Source: a bacterium
GTDB lineage: Bacteria; Bacillota; Bacilli; Lactobacillales; Streptococcaceae
Direction: 5' to 3'
NCBI GenBank assembly: GCA_905221035.1
Contig: CAJNBP010000007.1
Coordinates: 1 to 64,000, forward strand
Length of the DNA: 64,000 nt
This document shows positions 1 through 8,420 of the stretch, piece by piece. The notes under the pieces were generated by a model. It had not been told where the DNA came from, made no database searches, and saw only the letters and a program-made list of their open reading frames with translations. A program made the position numbers and the translations under genes. How positions within the stretch are numbered: the first letter of the stretch is position 1; each line of letters begins with the position of its first letter.

Positions 1-19
1 CTCAAGCGACAACTATATT

Positions 20-48
20 AGTATATCACAGTCGCTTTCGCTTGTCAA
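20..48 (-). promoter_or_regulatory. Strong leftward promoter at window edge
   Basis: On the minus strand a perfect -35 TTGACA (43-48) lies 17 bp from a -10 TATACT (20-25). It reads out of the left end of the window, just downstream of tRNA-Glu, so the gene it drives is not visible. The near-consensus sequence suggests a highly expressed transcript, but this cannot be tested here. Confidence 0.6.
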
Positions 49-105
49 CACTTTTTTGAAACTTTTTTAAGTTTTTTCATCAAGTGTTACCACCGCAACA
101 TACCA

Positions 106-177
106 TAGTCCGTACGGGATTCGAACCCGTGTTACCGCCGTGAAAAGGCGGTGTCTTAACCCCTTGACCAACGGACC
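106..177 (-). tRNA. tRNA-Glu (TTC)
   Basis: A 72-nt cloverleaf can be folded on the minus strand. The acceptor stem is GGTCCGT paired with ACGGACT, with a G-U closing pair. The anticodon stem CCGCC/GGCGG encloses a loop with anticodon TTC, and the T arm carries GGTTCGAATCC. CCA is not encoded. The sequence matches the usual streptococcal glutamate tRNA, and the charging enzyme GltX is encoded close by on the same strand. Confidence 0.95.
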
Positions 178-178
178 T

Positions 179-230
179 GAGTTGTTATTTTCAACTCTTA
201 CTATTATACCGACTTTTTATTTTTTGTCAA
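179..230 (-). promoter_or_regulatory. tRNA-Glu promoter and leader hairpin
   Basis: A -35 TTGACA (225-230) and -10 TATAAT (203-208) with 16-bp spacing stand upstream of the tRNA. Between promoter and tRNA a short inverted repeat GAGTTG/CAACTC (about 179-197) would form a hairpin in the 5' leader removed by RNase P. Confidence 0.65.
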
Positions 231-283
231 CATCTTTTTCTAATTTTTTTCATTTTTGTGATTCGAATGTGCCATTATAGTAA

Positions 284-312
284 AAAGAGCCAGAATTGTA
301 CTGACTCTTCTA
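284..312 (-). terminator. Terminator after the deaminase-like gene
   Basis: On the minus strand AGAGTCAG and CTGGCTCT form a stem with one G-T pair around a 7-nt loop, followed by a T run. It overlaps the stop codon of the deaminase-like gene and would end its transcript. Confidence 0.6.
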
Positions 313-744
313 TTGTTCATTAAACTTAGAAACACGTTCTTCTCCCCACCAATAGGGCATTAGTTCTGCGACTTTCACTATCTTTCTTCTATCGTAGTCC
401 ATCATGAATTCTGCATCTTTATTTTCAACGTTCAACTCTAAAAGGAATTCTCTACAAGCTCCACAGGGCATGCCCGAACTTCCACCATACGGTGGTTTGT
501 CTCGAAAGGCTAATACTTTCTTAACCTTAGTTTGTCCTGAAAATTGGTACATATTGAAGAGTGCCGCGCGCTCTGCGCAGAGATGGAATACACCACAGGT
601 TCCCTCCATACAGAAACCTGTAAATATTTGTCCATCTTCTGCTTCTACTGCGGCTACAACATGGTTGGCATAAACAAAATCAGATACTTCATGTGGATCG
701 TATAGTCTCTGTGCTTCTTCGTACATCTTTTCCCAGATGTCCAT
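310..744 (-). CDS. Cytidine deaminase-like zinc enzyme
   Basis: A 144-residue member of the cytidine deaminase superfamily. The two zinc motifs are visible: C-A-E (LCAERAA, near residue 56), which supplies one Cys ligand and the catalytic Glu, and P-C-G-A-C-R-E (near residue 93), which supplies the other two Cys ligands. Length fits the small homotetrameric cytidine/blasticidin deaminase group. The family hydrolyses an exocyclic amine of cytidine-type nucleosides in the cytosol (pyrimidine salvage). The exact substrate cannot be read from sequence, and no pyrimidine genes sit beside it. It lies 13 bp downstream of gltX on the same strand and probably shares its transcript. Confidence 0.8.
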   Translation of the reverse strand: MDIWEKMYEEAQRLYDPHEVSDFVYANHVVAAVEAEDGQIFTGFCMEGTCGVFHLCAERAALFNMYQFSGQTKVKKVLAFRDKPPYGGSSGMPCGACREFLLELNVENKDAEFMMDYDRRKIVKVAELMPYWWGEERVSKFNEQ

Positions 745-757
745 TATTGATTCCTTC

Positions 758-2218
758 TTATTTAGAGATTTCTTTTAACATATTTTCGATATGTTGGATT
801 GATTTTTCACGGCCTAACAAGAAAATCGTATCTGGCAATTCTGGTCCATGCATTTCACCTGAAACAGCAATACGAATTGGCATGAAGAGATTTTTTCCTT
901 TGATGCCTGTTTCTTTTTGGACTGCTTTAATTTGTGGGAAAATATTCTCTGTCACAAATTCATCATCTGTCATCACTTCGAGTTTTGCTTTGAAGGCTTC
1001 AAGAACTGTTGGGACTGTTTCACCCGCCATGACTTCACGCTCTGCTTCGGTTAATGCTGGGAAATCTGAGAAGAAGAGATCTGTCAATGGGATAATCTCA
1101 TCTACTGATTTCATTTGTGGTTTATAGAGCTCAACTAATTTTTCAGCCTTGTCTGTCAATCGACCCGCTTCTTCTAGGAATGGTTTTGCCATTTCAAAGA
1201 TGGTTTCAAGATCTGCATTCTTGATATAGTCATTGCTCATCCAGTCAAGTTTTTTCTGGTCGAAGGCTGCAGGAGATTTGCTGAGGCGGTTTTCATCGAA
1301 AAGTTTAATCAATTCTTCACGAGAGAAAATCTCATCTTCGCCACCTGGGTTCCAACCAAGAAGAGCAATAAAGTTAAAGATTGCTTCTGGTAAATAACCT
1401 TTTTTACGGTAGTCTTCGATAAACTGAAGGGTGTTGGTATCACGTTTAGACAATTTTTTCCCAGTTTCAGAGTTGATGATCAAGGTCATGTGACCAAACT
1501 CTGGAGCTTCCCAACCAAGTGCTTCATAAACCATAAGCTGTTTTGGTGTATTAGCAATGTGGTCATCTCCACGGATAACATGAGAGATTTGCATATCGTG
1601 GTCATCGATAACAACGGCAAAGTTGTAAGTTGGGTAACCGTCTTTCTTTTGAATAACCCAGTCACCACCGATATTGCCACCTTCAAATTCGATATCGCCT
1701 TTGACCATGTCATGCCATTTGTAGATACCTGACTCATTGACAGCCAAACGAACTGTTGGGATGATACCAGCAGCTTCACGTTCTGCGATGTAAGCTGCTT
1801 TTTCTTCTTCACTCATACCAAGGTATTCGTTGATGTAGCGTGGTGTTTCACCAGCTGCTTCTTGGCGTTCGCGTTCAGCTGCCAACTCTTCTTCTGTAAC
1901 ATAAGATTTGTAGGCTTTTCCTTCAGCTAGTAATTGGTCGATGTATTTTTGATACAAGTCCAAACGCTCAGACTGGCGGTAATTTTCATGTGTTTCTGGG
2001 CTTTCATCCCAATCCATACCTAACCAACGAAGGTTTTCAAGCTGTGAACGTTCACCATCCTCGACATGACGTTTACGGTCAGTATCTTCTATACGAATAA
2101 TAAAAGTTCCACCATGATGACGTGCATACAAGTAGTTGAACAATGCTGTACGGGCATTCCCGATGTGTAGTAGTCCTGTTGGACTTGGTGCGTAACGTAC
2201 GCGGATATCTTTTGACAT
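758..2218 (-). CDS. gltX: Glutamyl-tRNA synthetase
   Basis: A 486-residue class I aminoacyl-tRNA synthetase that attaches glutamate to tRNA-Glu, and in lineages lacking GlnRS also to tRNA-Gln for later amidation. The HIGH signature is HIGN at residues 18-21, the KMSKS signature is the KLSKR loop near residue 255, and the C-terminal anticodon-binding region follows. Length is normal for Firmicutes. The start has AGGAGAAAC just upstream. A promoter (2265-2293) precedes it, and its tRNA substrate is encoded about 600 bp downstream. Confidence 0.97.
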   Translation of the reverse strand: MSKDIRVRYAPSPTGLLHIGNARTALFNYLYARHHGGTFIIRIEDTDRKRHVEDGERSQLENLRWLGMDWDESPETHENYRQSERLDLYQKYIDQLLAEGKAYKSYVTEEELAAERERQEAAGETPRYINEYLGMSEEEKAAYIAEREAAGIIPTVRLAVNESGIYKWHDMVKGDIEFEGGNIGGDWVIQKKDGYPTYNFAVVIDDHDMQISHVIRGDDHIANTPKQLMVYEALGWEAPEFGHMTLIINSETGKKLSKRDTNTLQFIEDYRKKGYLPEAIFNFIALLGWNPGGEDEIFSREELIKLFDENRLSKSPAAFDQKKLDWMSNDYIKNADLETIFEMAKPFLEEAGRLTDKAEKLVELYKPQMKSVDEIIPLTDLFFSDFPALTEAEREVMAGETVPTVLEAFKAKLEVMTDDEFVTENIFPQIKAVQKETGIKGKNLFMPIRIAVSGEMHGPELPDTIFLLGREKSIQHIENMLKEISK

Positions 2219-2264
2219 AGTTTCTCCTATAAAGTCTCTAGGCGTCTGCCTTTTTGCTCTCTAT

Positions 2265-2293
2265 ATTATATCACAAGTCTTGGCTGAGTCCAA
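2265..2293 (-). promoter_or_regulatory. gltX promoter
   Basis: -35 TTGGAC (2288-2293), a 17-bp spacer and -10 TATAAT (2265-2270) with an upstream TG (extended -10). It is about 50 bp upstream of the gltX start. No T-box specifier or antiterminator is visible in the short leader. Confidence 0.7.
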
Positions 2294-2312
2294 TTTCTAT
2301 GGATAAAGAGAG

Positions 2313-2338
2313 TAAAAAGAGTGGACAAACCACTCTTT
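2313..2338 (-). terminator. pgi terminator
   Basis: On the minus strand AAAGAGTGG and CCACTCTTT form a 9-bp stem with a 5-nt loop followed by T residues, immediately after the pgi stop. Confidence 0.8.
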
Positions 2339-2345
2339 TCTTCTA

Positions 2346-3695
2346 TTATAGACGTGCGTTAAGTTCTTTGCTCAATTCTTCAAATCCTGGTTTTCCAAGA
2401 AGGGCAAACATGTTACGTTTGTAAGCTTCAACACCTGGTTGGTCAAATGGGTTGATGGCATTCAAGTAACCTGAAAGGGCAATTGCCAATTCGAAGAAGT
2501 AGATAGTGTAACCAAGAGTGAAAGCATCTTGCTCTGGAAGAGTCACGTACATGTTTGGTACATCACCATCAGTGTGGGCAAGAAGAACACCGTCAGTTGC
2601 TTTTTTGTTTACAAAGTCAACGTCTTTTCCTTGAAGGTAACCAAGCCCGTCAAGATCTTCTTCCAATGTAGGAATGATCACGTTTTTACGTGGTTTGTCA
2701 ACACGAACAACTGTTTCAAACATGATACGTGTTCCTTCTTGGATAAATTGACCAAGTGAGTGCAAGTCAGTTGAGAAGTTGGCTGAAGTTGGGTAGATAC
2801 CTTTTTGGTCTTTCCCTTCTGATTCACCAGCCAATTGTTTCCACCATTCTGAGAAGTATTGAAGTGATGGCTCATAGTTTACCAAGATTTCAGTTGCATA
2901 GCCTTTACGGTAAAGGATGTTACGAACTGCTGCGTATTGGTAAGCTTCGTTTTCAGAGATTTTGTCTGAAGTGTAATCTTTACGAGCTGCGTTAGCACCT
3001 TCCATAAGGGCTTTGATATCAGCTCCTGATGCTGCGATCGGAAGCAAACCAACCGCTGTCAATACTGAGAAGCGTCCACCGATGTCATCTGGAACCACAA
3101 ATGTTTCCCAACCGTTAGCGTCTGCTTCAACCTTAACAGCACCTTTTTGGCGGTCAGTTGTTGCATAGATACGTTTGTTTGCTTCTTCTTGACCGTATTT
3201 CTTAACCAAAAGTTCTTTGAAGACACGGAAAGCGATAGCTGGTTCAGTTGTTGTACCTGATTTAGAAATCACGTTTACTGAGAAGTCTTTGTCAGCTACG
3301 TACTCTACCAAGTCAGCAAGGTAAGTAGATGAGATTGAGTTTCCAGCGTAAAGGATTTGTGGAGCCTTGCGTTCTTCTTTTGTTTGCAAGTTAGCAAAGT
3401 GGTGGTTCAAGAAGTCGATTGCTGCTTTGGCACCAAGGTAAGATCCACCGATACCAATCACAACCAAGACATCGCTGTCTGATTTGATTTGCTCAGCAGC
3501 TTTCAAGATGCGGTCAAATTCTTCGCGGTCGTAGTTTTCAGGAAGGTCCAACCATCCTAGGAAGTCGCTACCAGCACCAGTTCCTTTACGGATCAATTCA
3601 TCTGCTGCTGTTACTTGTGATTGCATGTATTCCACTTCATGTGGTGCAACAAATTTGTCTAAAACTTTTGAATAATCAAATTTAATATGTGACAT
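2346..3695 (-). CDS. pgi: Glucose-6-phosphate isomerase
   Basis: A 449-residue phosphoglucose isomerase that interconverts glucose-6-phosphate and fructose-6-phosphate in glycolysis. Typical sugar-isomerase segments are present: GGSYLGAKA (near residue 81) and the phosphate-binding [10 protein letters not shown] (near residue 144). The start chosen is the ATG at 3695, because TCCTCC at 3701-3706 gives a good ribosome site and the resulting protein begins MSHIKFDYS with the family's usual length. Upstream in-frame codons run into the promoter (3724-3752). A MalR/CcpA-like palindrome lies further upstream at 3787-3802. Confidence 0.97.
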   Translation of the reverse strand: MSHIKFDYSKVLDKFVAPHEVEYMQSQVTAADELIRKGTGAGSDFLGWLDLPENYDREEFDRILKAAEQIKSDSDVLVVIGIGGSYLGAKAAIDFLNHHFANLQTKEERKAPQILYAGNSISSTYLADLVEYVADKDFSVNVISKSGTTTEPAIAFRVFKELLVKKYGQEEANKRIYATTDRQKGAVKVEADANGWETFVVPDDIGGRFSVLTAVGLLPIAASGADIKALMEGANAARKDYTSDKISENEAYQYAAVRNILYRKGYATEILVNYEPSLQYFSEWWKQLAGESEGKDQKGIYPTSANFSTDLHSLGQFIQEGTRIMFETVVRVDKPRKNVIIPTLEEDLDGLGYLQGKDVDFVNKKATDGVLLAHTDGDVPNMYVTLPEQDAFTLGYTIYFFELAIALSGYLNAINPFDQPGVEAYKRNMFALLGKPGFEELSKELNARL

Positions 3696-3723
3696 GTTAT
3701 TCCTCCAATATTTCTTCTTTTCT

Positions 3724-3752
3724 ATCATAACGCTTACCTTCGTTTTTTTCAA
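3724..3752 (-). promoter_or_regulatory. pgi promoter
   Basis: -35 TTGAAA (3747-3752), a 17-bp spacer and -10 TATGAT (3724-3729). This places the transcription start about 20 nt upstream of the pgi start codon. Confidence 0.75.
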
Positions 3753-3786
3753 GTTTTTTTGTCGAATTTCTCCAATTTTTATCAGA

Positions 3787-3802
3787 ATTCAAACGTTTGC
3801 GT
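3787..3802. promoter_or_regulatory. MalR/CcpA-like operator upstream of pgi
   Basis: The core CAAACGTTTG is a perfect 10-bp palindrome and its right side GTTTGCGT equals that of the mal operator at 43734-43749. The left outer bases differ (TT instead of CG). It lies about 35 bp upstream of the pgi -35. This is a LacI-family type site; which regulator binds it is inference. Confidence 0.45.
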
Positions 3803-3865
3803 AAAAATCCCACATTCCAAAAATTTTGAAATAACAAAAGAAATAACGACCAGATGTTCCAGTCG

Positions 3866-4555
3866 TTACAGTTCATTCAATAAATACTCAAATAATTCTA
3901 AATTGCCATCTTCTTCATTGACCAGAAACTCTGGATGCCACTGCAAACCGATAATGCGGTGTTCGTCGATAGACTCAATCGCTTCGATTGTTTGGTCTCT
4001 TGGATCAATAGCCGTTACACGGAAATTAGGTGCCAAATCTTTAATACTCTGACGATGGACAGAGTTAACCTGACTTTCTTTTCCAAATAGCTTAGCCACC
4101 ACGCTTCCTTCCACTGTCTCAATAGAGTGAGATGTTCCGAAAGGTAGTCCTTGCCAGTGACCTTCGATTTCTTGATTGAGGGTTCCACCAAAGGCAACAT
4201 TGACAAGTTGGACACCGCGGCAGATTGCCATAATTGGTTTATTCTGACGGAGCGCTTCCTTCAAGAGTGCCAATTCAAATTCATCACGGACCAGATTGTA
4301 ATCATCGCTCTCAATGGTCTTTTTCTCTCCATAAAACTGAGGATGGACATTTTGACCGCCTGTCAAGATGAGTTTGTCAATCATTTCCACATAATCGCGT
4401 ACAACGGACTCATCACCAACAGGAATGACTAAAGGGAGACCACCGACTTGACGAATGCTCTCTGCGAATCTACAAGATACAGATGAGTGAATGTTTTTTC
4501 CTTCTGCGTCTACGGGACACAGATTTGCAGCAACCCCTACAACCGTTCTAGGCAT
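3866..4555 (-). CDS. Class I glutamine amidotransferase-like hydrolase (peptidase C26)
   Basis: A 229-residue protein of the gamma-glutamyl-gamma-aminobutyrate hydrolase (PuuD-like) family. It has the class I GATase triad: the nucleophile Cys in AICRGVQLVNVAFGG (near residue 110) and the His-x-Glu in LQWHPEF (near residue 203). The family cleaves gamma-glutamyl amide bonds in the cytosol. No puu pathway genes are nearby, so the physiological substrate is unknown. The start has AAAGGAG upstream. A BOX repeat lies immediately upstream of the ribosome site region. Confidence 0.85.
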   Translation of the reverse strand: MPRTVVGVAANLCPVDAEGKNIHSSVSCRFAESIRQVGGLPLVIPVGDESVVRDYVEMIDKLILTGGQNVHPQFYGEKKTIESDDYNLVRDEFELALLKEALRQNKPIMAICRGVQLVNVAFGGTLNQEIEGHWQGLPFGTSHSIETVEGSVVAKLFGKESQVNSVHRQSIKDLAPNFRVTAIDPRDQTIEAIESIDEHRIIGLQWHPEFLVNEEDGNLELFEYLLNEL

Positions 4556-4578
4556 GATGTCTCTCCTTTCGAATATTA

Positions 4579-4683
4579 ATACTCTTCGAAAATCAAATTC
4601 AAACCACGTCAGCGTCGCCTTACCGTACTCAAGTACAGCTTGCGGCTAGCTTCCTAGTTTGCTCTTTGATTTTCATTGAGTAT
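4579..4683 (+). repeat. BOX element (boxA-boxC, no boxB)
   Basis: A 105-bp element starting ATACTCTTCGAAAATC and ending TTTTCATTGAGTAT. It contains the reverse complement of the core used by the classical BOX-A1R typing primer (GGCGACGCTGACG). Length fits boxA plus boxC without the central boxB. A second copy, in inverted orientation and with 4 differences, lies at 57412-57516. BOX elements are imperfect palindromes found in many copies in pneumococcus and its relatives. Here it lies between the amidotransferase gene and patB. Confidence 0.9.
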
Positions 4684-4799
4684 AACGATAGTCCTATCAT
4701 ATCACTCAAAACGCCTTTCGTCTAATATGTTTTTTTTAAGGCTGTGATAAAAATTTTTTATGGATAAGACAAAGCTGCCCACATAGGACAACTTTTTTC

Positions 4800-6566
4800 T
4801 TATTCAAAAACAAATTGATTGTGATAGAGTTCTGAGTAGAAACCACCTAGTTTTAAGAGTTCATGGTGGTTACCGCGTTCAATCACTTCTCCATCTTTGA
4901 GAACAATAATCTGGTCTGCATTAAGAATGGTTTTCAAACGGTGGGCAATGACGAAACTAGTTCTGCCTGCTACAACCGCCTCCATGGCATGCTGAATCTT
5001 ACTTTCTGTCACCGTATCTACGTTTGAAGTGGCTTCATCGAGAATGAGAACTTCTGGATCTGTCATCAGAGTTCGAGCGATGGAAATCAATTGTTTCTGC
5101 CCTGTTGAGAAGATGCTCTGGTCATCATCGATAAGCGTGTCGTATTTATCAGGCAAGCTTTCGATATAGTCATGAATATGGGTTGCCTTGGTTGCTGCCT
5201 CAACCATTTCTTGACTAGCATCTGGCACACCGAAACGGATATTGTCTCGAATGGTTCCGCTAAATAAAACCGAATCTTGCAAGACAATCCCCACCTTGCT
5301 TCTGAGACTATCCAAGTCATAGTCACGGATGTCTTTGCCATCAAAGTAAATACCACCAGCATCAACATCATAAAAGCGATTGATGAGGTTCATAATAGTG
5401 GTTTTTCCTGACCCAGTCGGACCAACAACCGCTGTCATCTGGCCTTTAGGGGCAGAAATGCTGACATCTTTCAAAATAGGTTTATCAGGCAAGTATGAAA
5501 AATCAATATGACTAATTTCAACACCTTCTTGCAACTGACTGAAGGTCGGAGCGTTTTCAGGTCGGATTTCTTCCTCTGCATCAAACATTTCCTGAATCCG
5601 TTCAGCACCAGTAAATGCCAACTGAAGGCTTCCCCAACTAGCTGCAACTTGAATAATAGGCTGGTAGTACTGCTGAGAGAATTGAGCGAACATAACAATC
5701 AAACCGAGGGCTGTACTTGTTTCAATAGTCTTATCATTTAAAAGTACAGCTGAACCCGCAAAGATGACGATGGCTGTATTAACCAGACTCATCCCATTCA
5801 TGACAGGGAAAAGAATTCCTGAGAACATTCTTCCTTTAAAGGTTGCCTTGCGCACGCGCTCATTTTGCTCAAGAAATCCTGCCATCATATCCTCTTGAAT
5901 CCCTTGCACAATCACGGCTTTTTGGCCTGAGATACTCTCATCCATATAGGCGTTGAGCTTTCCTACCTCTTTTTGCTGGAGATTGGTATATTTGCGCGCC
6001 ATTTTCACGATGAAAATCAGCATAAGAAAGGCCAATGGTGTGCTGGCAATGGTGATGAGGGCCAGCGTCACATTTCTCGAAAACATGACAAGAATCAGAC
6101 CAATATATAGAACAATATTGCTCATGACCTGAATCAAGCTCTCGTTAAAGGCTTGGAGGATATTATCCAAATCACTAGTAAAACGAGACAGGATATCCCC
6201 ATCTTGTCGGCGGTCAAAGAAAGAAACCGTCAACCGAGCAAGCTTACCAAAGAGGCCTTTGCGCATCTCGTTAGTCGACTCTGCAATCACGCGCGTCATG
6301 AGACACATGTATATGACACTGGAGATAAAGAGAACCAAAACCAGCAGGCCAAGATTGACCATGATTCCTGATAGACTTTGCCAAACAAGTTCTGGATTAC
6401 CATCTTGATAAGCTTGAACTAAATTAGCTAACTGCGTCACTGCTTGTCCAGAAAAGACCGGAAAGAGGGCTTGGGCAAGAGTCGCTAAAACAATCATCAG
6501 GATGACAACTACAAATGATAGCTTATAGACTTTAAAATAATTCCAGAAAAATTGAACTGTCTTCAT
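4800..6566 (-). CDS. patB: PatB-like half of heterodimeric ABC multidrug exporter
   Basis: A 588-residue ABC exporter half: an N-terminal six-helix membrane domain and a C-terminal ATPase. Walker A is GPTGSGKTT and Walker B is VLILDEATSNVD with the catalytic Glu intact, but the signature motif is degenerate (FSTGQKQ instead of LSGGQ). That pairs with the defect in PatA, giving one competent and one degenerate ATP site. Start 6566 is chosen for its GGAGGAG site; the upstream in-frame extension lies inside patA. By synteny with the pneumococcal locus (pgi, amidotransferase, exporter pair, hexA) this is patB; PatA/PatB exports fluoroquinolones and dyes. It begins 1 bp after the patA stop codon. 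Confidence 0.9.
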   Translation of the reverse strand: MKTVQFFWNYFKVYKLSFVVVILMIVLATLAQALFPVFSGQAVTQLANLVQAYQDGNPELVWQSLSGIMVNLGLLVLVLFISSVIYMCLMTRVIAESTNEMRKGLFGKLARLTVSFFDRRQDGDILSRFTSDLDNILQAFNESLIQVMSNIVLYIGLILVMFSRNVTLALITIASTPLAFLMLIFIVKMARKYTNLQQKEVGKLNAYMDESISGQKAVIVQGIQEDMMAGFLEQNERVRKATFKGRMFSGILFPVMNGMSLVNTAIVIFAGSAVLLNDKTIETSTALGLIVMFAQFSQQYYQPIIQVAASWGSLQLAFTGAERIQEMFDAEEEIRPENAPTFSQLQEGVEISHIDFSYLPDKPILKDVSISAPKGQMTAVVGPTGSGKTTIMNLINRFYDVDAGGIYFDGKDIRDYDLDSLRSKVGIVLQDSVLFSGTIRDNIRFGVPDASQEMVEAATKATHIHDYIESLPDKYDTLIDDDQSIFSTGQKQLISIARTLMTDPEVLILDEATSNVDTVTESKIQHAMEAVVAGRTSFVIAHRLKTILNADQIIVLKDGEVIERGNHHELLKLGGFYSELYHNQFVFE

Positions 6567-6567
6567 T

Positions 6568-8274
6568 TTACTCCTCCTTTCCTTTCTGTGTTTCATAGAT
6601 CTCACGGTAAACGGCGTTATTGGCAACCAAATCTGCATGTGTTCCTTGACCAATCAATCGTCCTTGATCCAGAACCAAGATCTTATCTGCATGAACAACC
6701 GAACTAATCTTTTGCGCGATGATAATGGTGGTCGTCCCTTTCAAGTCCTTATTCAAGGCTTCCTGCACCAAGCGCTCTGACTTGGCATCCAAGGCTGAGG
6801 TCGAATCGTCAAAAATCAGAATACGTGGATTGCTAACAATCCCGCGAGCAATCGACATCCTTTGTTTTTGCCCACCAGAGAAATTGGTTCCCCGTTCCTC
6901 AACTGGACTTTCAAATGTTTTCTCCATACGATGAATGAATTCACTGGCTTGGGCAATATTGGCTGCGCGCTCCATTTCAAATAGAGTGGCATCTCCCTTA
7001 CCCTGTCTCAAGTTATCTGCAATCGTTCCACTAAAGAGAATGGCACGTTGGAGAACGATAGACACTGTTTTACGCAGGGTTCCTTCACTCACTTCTCGAA
7101 TATCCTTTCCTCCGATTTTGATAGAGCCTTCCTGTGGGTCAAAGAGACGTGGAATCAATTGAGCCAAGGTTGACTTCCCTGCACCAGTCGCTCCAACTAC
7201 ACCAATCATTTGACCAGGTTCGATGGTAAAGCTCACATCTTTCAGCATCGGTTCCTTATCCATTGGATAGGTAAAGGTTACATTTTCAAAGCTAAGACTT
7301 CCATCCAAATCTTCATCTGGGACATCCTTGAAGGTCATAGCTGGCTCTGCGTCAAGAATTTCTCGAATACGACGCATGGAAATCATGGCACGACTGACAG
7401 AATTTCCCAAAAATCCAACCATAACAATGGTAAAGATAATCTGGCTCAGGTAATTGACAAAGGAAGCAATGGAGCCGACAACTGACGGATCCGACTGAAC
7501 CATCCCCGCAACCAGCCAAATAGAGAGGAAGACTGCTCCGTAACCGACCAACATCATAAAGGGTTCCACTACCGCAAAGGCATAACCAATGTAAAGGTTT
7601 TCACCAAGAAGCTCGTCTGAGACCTCTGTAAACTTAGCAAACTGCTCTTTTTCTTGGACAAAGGACTTGACCACACGAACACCGCGCAGATTTTCCTTAG
7701 CAATAGCATTGATGCGTTCAAGAAGGGTTTGAAACTTGGCAAAACGAGGACCCATCATCCCCATCATGACAGCAGTCAAACCAAAAATTAAGATCACCAT
7801 GAGAACAATCACCCACCACAGAGAGGGCAAAGTTTGAACCGCAAGAATAAACGAACCGATGAACAAGAGGGGAAGCCTGAAAAGAATTTGGAAGGTCATC
7901 ATGACGACGTTCTGAATCTGGTTGATATCGTTGGTCATTCGAACGACTAGATTTCCCGCATTAAATTGTTCAATATTGGCATAAGAAAAGGTTTGGATTT
8001 TACGGAAGGCATCCTCCCGAAGGTCAGATGAAACTCCTTGGGCAATATAGGCTGCAAGGACAACATTGAGCCCACCAGCAACCAGACCGACCAAGGCCAC
8101 ACCAATCAACCAAACCCCGATACTATAAATAGCCTCATATTTTCCAACAAGGAGGGCGTCTAACACTTCCTGCAGATAACGCGGTTGCAGAAGTGAACTA
8201 GTAACCATCAAGCCTGTCATCAGGAGCGAGGCCAAAGCCTGCCACTTGTAGGTTTTTACTTTCTGAATCAGCAT
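6568..8274 (-). CDS. patA: PatA-like half of heterodimeric ABC multidrug exporter
   Basis: A 568-residue ABC exporter half, membrane domain then ATPase. Walker A is GATGAGKST and the signature NFSGGQKQR is intact, but Walker B reads LIFDDSTSALD, so the usual catalytic Glu is replaced by Asp. This is the non-canonical half expected of heterodimeric exporters. It is the first gene of the patA-patB transcript, with its own promoter and a terminator-like attenuator in the leader. In pneumococcus, changes in this leader raise expression and fluoroquinolone resistance; that the same holds here is inference. Confidence 0.9.
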   Translation of the reverse strand: MLIQKVKTYKWQALASLLMTGLMVTSSLLQPRYLQEVLDALLVGKYEAIYSIGVWLIGVALVGLVAGGLNVVLAAYIAQGVSSDLREDAFRKIQTFSYANIEQFNAGNLVVRMTNDINQIQNVVMMTFQILFRLPLLFIGSFILAVQTLPSLWWVIVLMVILIFGLTAVMMGMMGPRFAKFQTLLERINAIAKENLRGVRVVKSFVQEKEQFAKFTEVSDELLGENLYIGYAFAVVEPFMMLVGYGAVFLSIWLVAGMVQSDPSVVGSIASFVNYLSQIIFTIVMVGFLGNSVSRAMISMRRIREILDAEPAMTFKDVPDEDLDGSLSFENVTFTYPMDKEPMLKDVSFTIEPGQMIGVVGATGAGKSTLAQLIPRLFDPQEGSIKIGGKDIREVSEGTLRKTVSIVLQRAILFSGTIADNLRQGKGDATLFEMERAANIAQASEFIHRMEKTFESPVEERGTNFSGGQKQRMSIARGIVSNPRILIFDDSTSALDAKSERLVQEALNKDLKGTTTIIIAQKISSVVHADKILVLDQGRLIGQGTHADLVANNAVYREIYETQKGKEE

Positions 8275-8284
8275 ATTTTCTCCT

Positions 8285-8323
8285 TAAAAAATAGACAAAA
8301 GGGAGCGACAATGCGTCAGCTCC
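8285..8323 (-). terminator. patA leader attenuator
   Basis: On the minus strand, between the patA promoter and start codon, GGAGC-GAC type arms pair (GGAGC/GCTCC plus GAC/GTC with one bulged base, 8302-8323) and are followed by CTTTTGTCTATTTTTT. This is an intrinsic terminator inside the 5' leader, so it must be read through to express patA-patB. Confidence 0.75.
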
Positions 8324-8347
8324 TTCTCATTCTGTTTGTGTGATGTT

Positions 8348-8376
8348 ATTCTAGCAAAAAAGTGGGAACTTGTCAA
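8348..8376 (-). promoter_or_regulatory. patA promoter
   Basis: -35 TTGACA (8371-8376), a 17-bp spacer and -10 TAGAAT (8348-8353) on the minus strand. Transcription would start near 8341, about 65 nt upstream of patA, with the attenuator in between. Confidence 0.75.
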
Positions 8377-8420
8377 AGAAGTCTCCTTGATACAGCTAGA
8401 ATGACTAGTCATTCTTGGCT

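Noticed and set aside
693..1127. 144-residue frame antisense to gltX
   Set aside because: Shadow of gltX; no start signals and no family resemblance.
8398..8415. 18-bp perfect palindrome AGAATGACTAGTCATTCT after mutS, considered as terminator
   Set aside because: No T run follows on either strand; left as an unexplained palindrome.
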